Assembly: GCA_963920705.1 (NCBI GenBank)
Contig: OY987225.1
Location: 18,369,492-18,433,491, forward strand
Reading direction: 5' to 3'
From: Odiellus spinosus
Lineage: Eukaryota; Arthropoda; Arachnida; Opiliones; Phalangiidae
Length of the DNA: 64,000 bases
Under the pieces are notes generated by a model. That model was given only the letters and a program-made list of their open reading frames with translations. It did not search any database and had not been told where the DNA came from. Numbering within the stretch: the first letter of the stretch is position 1; each line of letters begins with the position of its first letter. The position numbers and the translations under genes were made by a program. Positions 12,501 to 24,500 of this stretch are shown here, piece by piece.

Positions 12501-15500
12501 GTACTTCGTGAAAGTGATGTACGTGAGGTGGTAATGAGCGACTTTAAAACGAAACGCGCTGAATCTTATGTGGCGTTGACTATAGAGAAATCCGGCTCTT
12601 TCAGCGTCGAAGTGTCCAAAGTTGAACATGACTTAATTCGTATACGCGTGCCTGGTCAATTTTCCACCTCAGCTGTTCACCAAGCTCTAATTCGTTATGT
12701 ACCGAACGGGACAGGTGCAAATGCCATTAAAGGCTGGTATTGCAATTGCAAAGGTGGTAGTTTGACGATAGGTACTTGTGTTCACGTTAGCAGCGTAATC
12801 TGATATCTTGGTTATCGTCGCCATGAAGATCGAGGCAGTTGGTACCAGTCAAAATTGCGTGTAGTGTGTGAAGATGCCACTGAGCTTGAACTACCAGACA
12901 TACGTTAAACGTAGAAAACCTTAGCGTTAAATGAATAATTTGTCCGTTTTATACAAGTGTGTTTTGTTTAATATGAAATAAAAATTAAAGATACTACTCC
13001 AGTATCTTCTAATTGGTATGATTTCTCTATTTATTTTTCGAGTTTCTTATACACCAAAGACTATTCAAGTAAGCTATATAGTCTTTGCACGGCCCCTGTA
13101 AAGCAAGCAAAAGCCTACTGCATGAATGCTTGACAAGTGGAACACTTCTACAGGCGTTTTCGAGGATTTCGAGGCATAGTAGACCAAAAATATACCAATT
13201 TCATTTTGCCGCCAGCACTATACCCGTGGCAGTTACAAAATAATTCTTTCCTAATATTTTCCTAACATAATTATGAATCTAAAATAATAACCGTTCAAGA
13301 TTTTCGTGTGGGGGAAGGCTTTCATATCCGGCACGGAAGTCATAGATTCTTCCTATTCTTTACATTATGGAAGAAACCTTCCATTCGTTGTAATTCCCAA
13401 AATTTACAGTTGTGAGCTCGAATTTTAGCTTTAAATTATCCCCCAACTACCCTATTTTAATAATATAATACGAATTTATCATAAAAGAGACGAAAATTTT
13501 TAACATTACGTGGACCCAGACTCTTATGGGGAGTTGCTGTTGTTCTTTACCTTAGTTATGACGAAAAATTCTTCGAAATGCTCTTTATAGTATGGCTGTC
13601 TCCAGTCCTGTAACCTTTTTTTAATGACTTATATAATGAAAATATTAATCGTTTTGAAATAAGATCTCTCTTTATAAGAATGTTAATTATTTTAGCCTTG
13701 AACGTTTTCTTCAATATTTAAACTGATTTTAGATATGTTGAATAAAGGACCATCGTCATGAGAATATTTTGTCTAGAAACTTGTGAAGTGGCTTGAGTAC
13801 ATGTAAAGAAGTGTTACTTAAAAAATCCCATTAAAATATTATGGATAATAACAGAAGCCGATGAAACCCTCCTTTGAAGTCTATTACTCCTTGGCCTTGT
13901 CTACCCCTCTCTGTATGGGTTATTTTCAAAAAGCGCGATTCGTACGCCTCCTGATGGTAGATATTTTGGGAGCGGGAGTTCGTCGAGCGAATATCTCTTA
14001 CAGCCTTGGAGTTCGTCAAAAAAAATTCGTCGTTTGTGGAGGGAGAGAATTTCCAATTTTCCGTAGACAGGGCATATGAAGTAGGACCCCTCCGATCTCG
14101 TAAAATTGGGAATTTTACCAATATAGAGAGGAGCGCTATATGGAACATTAGAGTAGTAGACTTCAAAGGAGGGTTTCATCTACTTCTGATTTCACCCCTT
14201 TGATAATGCCGCTGCGCCCCCTGTCGTTACTCGCGACAAAAACAAATTTTTCCACCAATTACCAACGTCCCGTACGACAAAACGCCATAGAACATTTTGG
14301 TCTTAAAATGACCCATAGAACCCTATGTAGCTCGGTCCTACCACCATTTTCCAAACACCATGTATATCTCGCGAAAGATACTAGTAAAACTAAATTGCTA
14401 TAACCTTTTTCAGACTCACGATTTGGGATTTTTCTATTATATTTTGCTTAAGAAAGACGATATTTCAAAGAGCTTTATCACTATTAAAGTTTTACGAATA
14501 ATTTATCATATTTTCAATTCTGTAGTTCTTGGGTTGTCCGCTAACCACCCTTTGGCGTTGTAAGTAGTCGAGCTTTTTTTTGAAGAGGGATCTACCAATA
14601 TTAAAAAGTATTTATCTATTCATTGTGGATCTATTAATTTGTTTTTAACAAATTAATATTTATTTGAGAAGCAATTGTTCTTTTACAACATAAAATCGTA
14701 AGAAAATCCATTTCTGAGGATCATTTAAATTCAAATCTATGCGAAACGCGTAGAGTTGAGGTTTAGTTTAGATTTTAGATGTACGATATAAACGTATTGC
14801 CGATGCCAAAATTTTACTTTGATTCCCAAGTCCCAACAACCAAAGTTAAAGGGAGGAGGCAACCGGTTTTTCGTGAGACGATCTTCATGCAGAGATAATG
14901 GGCAAGTTCACTTGAAGGCCATTTCGAGACGTCAATGGCAGTCGTGATGCGCTTAGTGATTCAAAATTCAAAAGATGGATAGCTGTAGTTCCAAATTACA
15001 CCGTGGTAGATTTTTGAATCTATTATTGAATGAATATTCAGAGGTATAAAATTAAAAAAGATCAAGCAAAATTTTGTTTAAGCCTAACGCGTGCTTCACA
15101 AAAATAAAACCGGGTATACGAAAAGTCGCAGAGTAACCAATTTGATTTATCCGATGCTTATCGATGCCTATATTTTGGCCAATTGAACGTACCAAAATAC
15201 TAGCACTAAGTTCAGATGTTTGGGCTCGTTAAAAAACTAGCAACCCTTCAATAAAATCAAATACAATTATATACACGAATTTGAAACAATCCGAATTTCC
15301 TGTTTAGCGTAATTTTTTAAAACTTGAATACAGTGATGCTTTTTTTCAACTAGAAGATTCTTAATCGTTGCTTAATTCTTGTAATCATAGATATATAACC
15401 ATTTATACGTAGTTTGGCTTATATAATTATATATATATATATTAGTTGATACGTAACTATAAATATAAATTGATATATTTAAAATGAGACGCGCACCCGA

Positions 15501-18500
15501 AACAGGCAAAGATTAGTGGGTGAGCTTGACACTTAATTAATGCAAGCTCTGAAGGGCGTGTATATTTTGAAGTTACTTTCCTTTAGAAATCTTAAGGTTA
15601 ACTTCATATACGCACGGCTTTCTCTGTATGAATGATAACTGAAATTGTCGTTTCAATAATTGAAGGCGGCTTCGTCCACTGGACTCGATTTAATAGACTG
15701 AAAGGTCAGGAAGGGTCAAAATTCTAGGTGTGTCTTTTGAGGGTACTCGTGTTTTCATTTCACATACATATTTAACAAATATTTCTTTCAAAATAATTGA
15801 TATTCTATTTTCAAGAATGCGAGGTTCTTCAGTGTATTTTATATTTCAAGCCACCTTTCAAAACCGCTATGTACTGAATTCCCTCTTGAGTTCGCAGCAC
15901 GCGGCCAGATGTCTTTTTCGGTTCACAAATAAAAAGTGATAGTTTTTTAACTTTTTTTAAATCGGATAAACGGATATTTTAATTAAACAACCCCAAGAAA
16001 CCGATACCAGCATAAGCGTTTATCTGAAGGAAAGTTATGTGTATAGTATTTTCGTCTATTAACTGTGCAAAGCTATCTACCAGCCAATTATGAATCGCTT
16101 TTTTAAATTAATAGTCTCTTAAAGAATGAAATAAATCTATTGTTCAGTAATTGCGCGTAATAATAATAAAATTAGAATTAAATAGTCAGTTTTCCTTTTG
16201 AGTATCAGTTAACCCGTACATAATTAGATATAAAAATTTGTTAAAATTAAGAGATTCAATAGACAAATGGTCGAGTAAATAGTTTTCATCAGTTAACTAA
16301 AGCCACGTTCATACTAGGCCTTGTAATCGATTTAAACCGTTTCCAAACGTTTCGCTGGACTCGTGTGAACAGGAAGCCGTCTTTTCTCGAATAGATTCGA
16401 TTTCTCGAAATTGATTCGGGAACCAGTTTCGTACCGATTCGGTTTCAACAACCGATAGACGAAGCTACAGTAAATCCATTTATAAACAAGAGGTATCCAG
16501 ACAGTCTGGATAAACGTGGAGTGATGGTCAATCGAGTACTCGGTAACCGCGTAAAAAAATAAATCAAAAAATAAATGGAGAAAGGAGTCTTTGCGCCAGA
16601 TGGGGCCAGGGACTCCAGCCAGAGAGAGAGAAAACTCTCAACTGTCGACGAAAACATGGCTGTAACACGAAAAATTTGCCCTTTTTTAGGAGCGACGCGA
16701 AGGGGATTAAACGCGCTGAAAGCTACGTTCCTTCCCCGAACTACATCTATATTTCGAGCTATCTTTCTATAACGTGTAGTGTTGACGTCATCACTCCACG
16801 TAAAAATGTGTGAACACATGATGCTTAAAACGATTCATGGCAATTTGAATATCGGTTTGATTTTATCGTTTTAAATCGATTAAGAAATGTTAGTGTAACC
16901 GTAGGTTTATTGGTATAATATCTGATACGCGAAACGTACAACAGTTTGTTCTAAAAAGATAAGTGGGAGCTTTCTCTAGCAGATATGTACACATTAAAGC
17001 CAGAAATAGAGTTAGCACGCTTTCTTCTTAGCGAAAGCGTATTTTATGACAAACGACAACATTACAGTAAACGAACTGAACCCTATTGTTTTGTTTTCTC
17101 GTAAGGCAGGGGCCTTTGACAGTGCCGACGGGGGGGGGGGGCGGTCAGAACATGATCTCTATAGTAACGAAAAACAAAGTTTTTGCGTAACTTAAAACAA
17201 GAAGGATCAGACAAGGAGAGGAAAAGTGGGGACGGCGCAGTTCCTACTGCGTCGGCCTAAACTCCCACTCTGGGAGAACGGGGGTAGAGATGTTACGTGG
17301 TAAAATGTTGTCACGTGGGTAAAACGGATCCTTTATCAGCTTCGTAGTAGCCAACGACGCTACTGACCACGTGACAACAGTTTACCTCGAGAATTTCCTA
17401 TCCCCCTTTCCACCCGAGTGGGAGGTTGGCTCTTCTCTCTCTAACTCAACGCAGCCCTACTTTTCCTCTCCTTGTCTGATCCTTCTTGCTTAAAACTAAT
17501 GTAATTCTAAATTTTGAAACGTTTTCAAATATTCTAATAAAAACTGCCCCTAATATAATTGTCTTTTGCATAATCGTGCCGATGGGTAGGTGGGTAGATT
17601 TCCATTTGTATTACTCGAAATCCTTGGCTTCTAGAGATTGCATATTAGTACGTGCTTTGTTTATCAAAATAATTAGTCTCGCAAATAATTGGGACTAGAT
17701 AATAGATTAATACATTTTACAGTCGTAATTCGTAAATATCAATTAAATTTTATTGAAGTAAACAATTTTTTAAGGTGTAGTTTTTAAAAACTATAAATTT
17801 TGCGCAAGTTAAATATTCCATGGTTATAAAACCTGAAAAATTTTAATATTATATTAATTGTTATTAAAGTATGAAATTATAAAACGGTAAAAATTAACAA
17901 AAAAATTGGGGTTAATCATTTTAACTTTATTCAAACAAAATATAATTATAATTCAATTATCATTTTGATTAAATTTCTTTTAAATATTTCGTTAAAATTT
18001 CGTTCAAAATTTCAAAATATTATCAAGATCCCTTCAAGTTTACGAAGCGTGTGATTTCCGTGGGATTATACAGTTAATGGAATTGGGTTTAATAATCTGT
18101 CACATAAATATATTTAATTTCATTATTAGATACTAATTAATCATGCTTTAACATGAACGGCCGTTTCTCCCTTCGATCTCAAATTCTGTTCGATGCTACT
18201 GCACTCTTCTATCCATTGCGCCACGGTTGCTTAACAGAAAACTGTTTATCTTATACTTATATCTTTCGGTCTAATTACTTTCAATGTCTTTTATATTGCA
18301 TAGGAATTTATTTACACCTTTTTATTAAACAATATATATTTCGATCGAATGGGTTTTGGTTGAATATGAATCGGTCGGATGGTATGTATCTTATATGCTT
18401 TTAGTTTTTAATTACCCACCCCTTCCAAAGGGGGTGGATGTAGGCTCTTATATTGTCGGGAGATGTAGTAGTAGTAGTCGTTTGTGTGATGTGGAACAAG

Positions 18501-21500
18501 ATAAAAATAATTATTTTCTTCGAGTATTTGTTTCTTAGGTTTTGGCAGTATTGGGAAATCTCAAAAATTGTTTAAACATTTTATAGGGATACCATTATCT
18601 GAAATGATTTCTTATGTGAAATTATGCTCCTCTGTTTTTTCATACTTTAAGTACAAATGCTATAGACGAATCCGAAATTGAAGATCAACTTATAGGGGCA
18701 GCGCGCCATTGGGGTACCCTCTTTACGCGCTGATCTGTTAAGAGATGTCGCTATAGTAGTTCCCATTCTGATCCTATTCTGATTGGCTAAGCTTTGACGA
18801 GAGAGACAAACTAGGTGGTAACCCCTTCCCTCGCGCTTCGAGACTTGACACGTTTCCTATAGCAACGGGTGTAATACGTGGATAGGTACGAGTGAGGCGG
18901 GAGAGATAAGAGTGAGGCGCAGGCGTGCCATCTATTGTGATAATTCATCGTTATATTTGTACCCCAATGCCCATAGCCCCTGGAAGTTGGTATTAAATTT
19001 CGAATTCATCAATTAGAAAAGTTGGATTATTTGCCAGAAGCCTATCGAGGTGTGACTCTTTTATGGATTTGGCAAACTTGTTCACTTTTCATTCTCGCCA
19101 CGTAAAGGCATGTACGAAATATGTCAGTGCCAATAAAAAATGAGCGCATTTATTTCAAAGGAATTGGCGGCCTTCAATCGCTTCCCTACCGCCGCGTCTG
19201 CGCGCTAAATCCGGGAGAGATTTGTGAGATAAATATTCAAGCTATATGTATATGGCATAATTTAAAATAATATTAAGAAATTGAGAGTTCTGATTTCCCG
19301 TGTCAAGGTAAAAATGTCGTTCCATAACTGTGCATATATAAGAAAAAGAATGTATAAGTCTGTAAGGGGAACACAAGCAATCAACTCTAATATTAACAAG
19401 AAAGAAAGAGGTTTTACTCTGGAAATTCTTTAGGAGCGTTGTCCCTGGCAGCGTTCAACTTCGAATCGTGGGAGTAGCTTGCTAAAGTCATTTAACCTAC
19501 GTTCACACTAGCGTATCCAAATCGATATTACTCGATAAAATCACACCGATATTTAAATCACTACGTATTATCGTAAATAAACCTATTTATTATAGTTTCA
19601 TCTGTAGGTTGTTGAATCGGTTTGAAACTGGTGGTTCCCGAAGCAGTTTCGAGAAAATGCTTCAATAAAAAACGGTTTCCCCTTCGCACGACTGCAGTGA
19701 AACGATTTGAAAAGCTTTTAATCGACTTCAAACGTGGCTTAAATGACCTCTCCTTCCGGTTTATTGCACCTTTCCTTCCGGTTTATGGCACCTTTCCTTC
19801 CGGTTTATGGCGCCTTTCCTTCCGCGACCCCCAGTATTCTCAAATTATAAGAACTCGCATAGGCCAAGGTTAAAGTGAAATGGTCGTAAAAAAAATGTTT
19901 CTTTCGTGCACTTAATAAATCCTTTGTTATTGATTACGACCGCTTTGTAACTAAAAGGGAGACATGGAGCTAAAAATGGAAAACCTTTTGATTTCATTTT
20001 CATATTCGAGAATTTTCTAACAATTTTTAGACACGTTTTTGATGTTTAAATTAATGTCTAATGTTTGATTGTTTGAATATGAAGTACAAATTCGAGCCAA
20101 TCATATAATTTCAGATTGAAACAGCGCTTGTAATGTCCTAACATTAAATGAAAAGGCCAGCGTTTGATGGCCAAGGTATTAGGCATCAAACGCCGGCATA
20201 TTCTTTTAATATTAGGACATTACAAGCACTGTTGAAGGCTGAAATAATATGATTGGTCCGAATTTATATTTACTTTTATTCAAATTTTACCAATCTTTGG
20301 AAATTAATTTAAATACGAAAAACGTGTCTAAAAATTGCTTGAAAATTGTCGAATACGTATGGTGATTCCGAAAATAAATTCGAAAGCTGGGAAATGTTTA
20401 GCTCAAAGTTTCCCTTTAAGGGAGAGCCAGGTGTATGGAGTAATAATAAAGGGGAAGCCATCACACATTAAATCATGCAGTGCATATTATTGAGATCCAA
20501 ATCGGCCGCGGCGTTAATTAAGCTCTCCGCATACTTAGAGGGAAAACAACTTAATGCGAAAACTACCAAAACCACTTAATTAGAAAATCTTAAAATATTT
20601 TTTCGAACACTTGTTTACTTAAAAACTTAAGCCGCGGATTCAACTTGTCTCGTCGTGTAGATACGTTGGCTTAAAGGACCATGTTCTTTTTACAAGATTT
20701 TGATCCCCCTTTAAGTGGTTTCATGATGTCTGAAGAGTGTTAAAAAATTTGATTATGATGGATGGTGGTTTTATTTGCAGATACGCGTTACTTGGACCAA
20801 GTGGTTGCGGAAAGACGACTCTTCTAAAAATAATAACGGGACGAAAAAGGTTAAAAGACAACGGCGAAGTTGTGGTACTTGGATCTAAGCCTAATGTTAA
20901 ATATTCTCAAGTACCTGGACCAGGGATTGGTTATATGCCCCAAGTAAGACTTAATTTCGTGTTTTATTTGTTTTTCTATCATATATCAGTGAAAGTATTA
21001 CAGTATTACCATTAGTAAATTAAAACCCTTAAGTAGGGGCCATGAATTATGAATTTCCGGTTCGGTTACTGCTCCCAACTGTTACCTTTATAGAACAAAC
21101 ATACTTTTCGCGTATCAGATATTGTGCAAATAAGATAATTGATAAAAACGGTTTACCCGACCATTCGTCCATTCAATCTCCAAGCTATCAAAATCTAAGT
21201 TATCTGTCGAAACTGTTCACTTTTTTGTCCAGATAACTACGGGTTAACCGACACTCAAACAGATAACTGTCAATTTTAATTTCATTATTTTCTAAATAAA
21301 GCGCAATTACTTGACAATAGTTCTAATTCACTCTTTTAAGCGAGTATTCATTTAAAAAAGCTGGCAGATAGAAGGTGCGGTTAAAAGACAGATAAAAATG
21401 TTTTGTAAATAACTTTTCTTCAGATAAGCGCTTCTTCGGTATCCGTTTCTTTTGATTAGATTAAAAAATCTGTTTATCCGATTTATAACCAGTTAAAAAA

Positions 21501-24500
21501 ACTATCAGTTTATATGTTTACCGAAAAGATATCCGGCCGCAGTTGGGAGCACTAGTCCTATACAATATATATCTACTTAGAAGTGTTATTCACTTTGGTG
21601 GTTTAAAGGAAGAACAACAATACTATTTTTTTTTTTTTTTTTTTGGAATTTTATGGAATGGAAAACTATTCAAAAAGTGCTCCGTATAAAAATTCATTTA
21701 TAAATAGTGATATACACGATTTTAGAATAGGTAAATATATGAAAGAGAGGAATCCTATTTCGTAAGTTGAGCGTCGACGACACCTGTGACGTTTCTTGTA
21801 CAGAAAGACGGCGCCCGCAGTCAGAATAACAAAATACTTAAGATCTCTAGTTTTACTCTCAAGCTTAATGGCTGCTTTCTCCGCGCCTGCGTTCTTTTTA
21901 AATCCGGAACTCTAGGGGATGAGTGACGTCGACAGTGACGCCGCCGCTAAACTAACAAGTTGATCAAGCCGAACTGAGCTTTTTATATATTTACCTATTG
22001 CAATGATAGCTTGACCCCGTTCGAAGCGAAAAGAAAGTTCACCGAGGCGGGCGGGATCTTATACACCTTGGGCTTGCCCACGCATCATCACATGCGGGTT
22101 TTTTTCCAGATGAACAGATCCAAGATAGGTTGAGGCTAGACCGCTATGGCAATATAGGTAATGCCAAAAGTTTATCACTTTATTCCATGAAAGTAATTAA
22201 CGACCCGAAGCTTAATACTATCAGCAAAGGTCCTGGTAAATGTACTGGCCGATTCTGATTCGAGACACTCTAGCGGCCGCAGTCGGTCTAAACAGTGAAA
22301 TCGGAAGCGCCACTCTTTGGAGAAATTCCGGAATTGGGAGGGAAGACAAAGTAGCACGTCCCGCCTAAATTCCGTCCCTCTTTCTCGACTCAAAATATCG
22401 AGGAAGAGTCCAAATCACTCTAGCCAGACAGTGGTGATGACTTTTTTGGCTATTTTTAAGTGATGAACTTAAAACTGGTTCTTTACTGATAGCATTAAGC
22501 TACGGGGCATTGTTTACATATATGGAATAAAGTGGTGTATTGCAGTGGTCGTCAAACTTTGAGCTAGCTATGCAAAGTCTATTGCAAAGGGTTTCGGATT
22601 TTCTGTCCAGTTCAACACTCCGCTCAAAGTTCTTCTATAGTTTAGATATCTACGGTACGTCACTCTGAACGCGTGGCTGATATGGCGGAAATATTCCGCC
22701 AATATTTGATAACAATGTAGGATTCCAGACAATAAGTTAATTTAAGAAATACTTTTTAAAATATAATAATTGAATATAACTTATTTTACTTTGCAGGAAT
22801 TATCTTTATACGAGAACCTTACCACGGAAGAGACGATATGGCTTTATGGCCAATTAAATCTAGTCGATTCGGCTGTTATCAGAGAAAGAATAATCAAAAT
22901 TTCCGCAGTTTTGGAGCTACCACTCAAGAACAAACAAGTTGGAATCTTAAGGTACGTTAATCTGTTTTTAAATTATATGCCAAACTGTTGATTAAAGGTA
23001 ATTAGAAATATTAGTCAGATGAACTTATTTCGCCCACTTTAATTACTGCCTTAGACGATGTCTTTGGAGTCGGAATTATATCCTGTCCCTTTGAAGTCGC
23101 GATTATATTCTGTCCCTTTGAAGGCGCGATTATATTCTGTCCCTTTGAAGGCGCGATTATATTCTGTCCCTTTGAAGGCGCGATTATATTCTGTCCCTTT
23201 GAAGGCGCGATTATATTCTGTCCCTTTGAAGGCGCGATTATATTCTGTCCCTTTGAAGGCGCGATTATATTCTGTCCCTTTGAAGGCGCGATTATATTCT
23301 GTCCCTTTGAAGGCGCGATTATATTCTGTCCCTTTGAAGGCGCGATTATATTCTGTCCCTTTGAAGGCGCGATTATATTCTGTCCCTTTGAAGGCGCGAT
23401 TATATTCTGTCCCTTTGAAGGCGCGATTATATTCTGTCCCTTTGAAGGCGCGATTATATTCTGTCCCTTTGAAGGCGCGATTATATTCTGTCCCTTTGAA
23501 GGCGCGATTATATTCTGTCCCTTTGAAGGCGCGATTATATTCTGTCCCTTTGAAGGCGCGATTATATTCTGTCCCTTTGAAGGCGCGATTATATTCTGTC
23601 CCTTTGAAGGCGCGATTATATTCTGTCCCTTTGAAGGCGCGATTATATTCTGTCCCTTTGAAGGCGCGATTATATTCTGTCCCTTTGAAGGCGCGATTAT
23701 ATTCTGTCCCTTTGAAGGCGCGATTATATTCTGTCCCTTTGAAGGCGCGATTATATTCTGTCCCTTTGAAGTCGCGATTATATTCTGTCCCTTTGAAGTC
23801 GCGATTATATTCTGTCCCTTTGAAGTCGCGATTATATTCTGTCCCTTTGAAGTCGCGATTATATTCTGTCCCTTTGAAGTCGCGATTATATTCTGTCCCT
23901 TTGAAGTCGCGATTATATTCTGTCCCTTTGAAGTCGCGATTATATTCTGTCCCTTTGAAGTCGCGATTATATTCTGTCCCTTTGAAGTCGCGATTATATT
24001 CTGTCCCTTTGAAGTCGCGATTATATTCTGTCCCTTTGAAGTCGCGATTATATTCTGTCCCTTTGAAGTCGCGATTATATTCTGTCCCTTTGAAGTCGCG
24101 ATTATATTCTGTCCCTTTGAAGTCGCGATTATATTCTGTCCCTTTGATGTCGCGATTATATTCTGTCCCTTTGATGTCGCGATTATATTCTGTCCCTTTG
24201 AAGTCGCGATTATATTCTGTCCCTTTGGAGTCGCGATTATATTCTGTCCCTTTGGAGTCGCGATTATATTCTGTCCCTTTGGAGTCGCGATTATAATCTG
24301 TCCCTTTGGAGTCGCGATTATAATCTGTCCCTTTGGAGTCGCGATTATAATCTGTCCCTTTGGAGTCGCGATTATATTCTGTCCCTTTGGAGTCGCGATT
24401 ATATTCTGCCCCTTTGGAGTCGCGATTATATTCTGTCCCTTTGGAGTCGCGATTATATTCTGTCCCTTTGGAGTCGCGATTATATTCTGTCCCTTTGGAG

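Larger units (their letters stand above)
8872..13547 (+). mobile_element. Palindromic HARBI1-related composite transposon, copy A
   Basis: The ends are AAGAACAACAGCAACTCCCC and its inverse. The left arm (about 8872-10547) and right arm (about 11822-13547) are inverted copies of the transposase C-terminal half plus its 3' flank. The unique centre (about 10548-11821) holds the transposase N-terminal half. The left arm lacks a 48-bp in-frame block present in the right arm (near 12412-12459). An equally long copy sits at 55351-60026 in different flanking DNA, so the whole palindrome moved as one unit. I see no convincing target duplication at either copy. It lies in intron 1 of the first ABCH gene. 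Confidence 0.9.

Noticed and set aside
13831..14203. Cluster of 65-111-codon frames on both strands, repeated near 40111-40462 and 60871-61129
   Set aside because: They are mirror images created by the CAGAAG-family palindrome. The amino-acid sequences reflect DNA repeat identity, not protein conservation.
16445..16819. 124-codon minus frame across a MITE
   Set aside because: It spans a nested insertion boundary, has no recognisable domain and is not preserved in sister copies.
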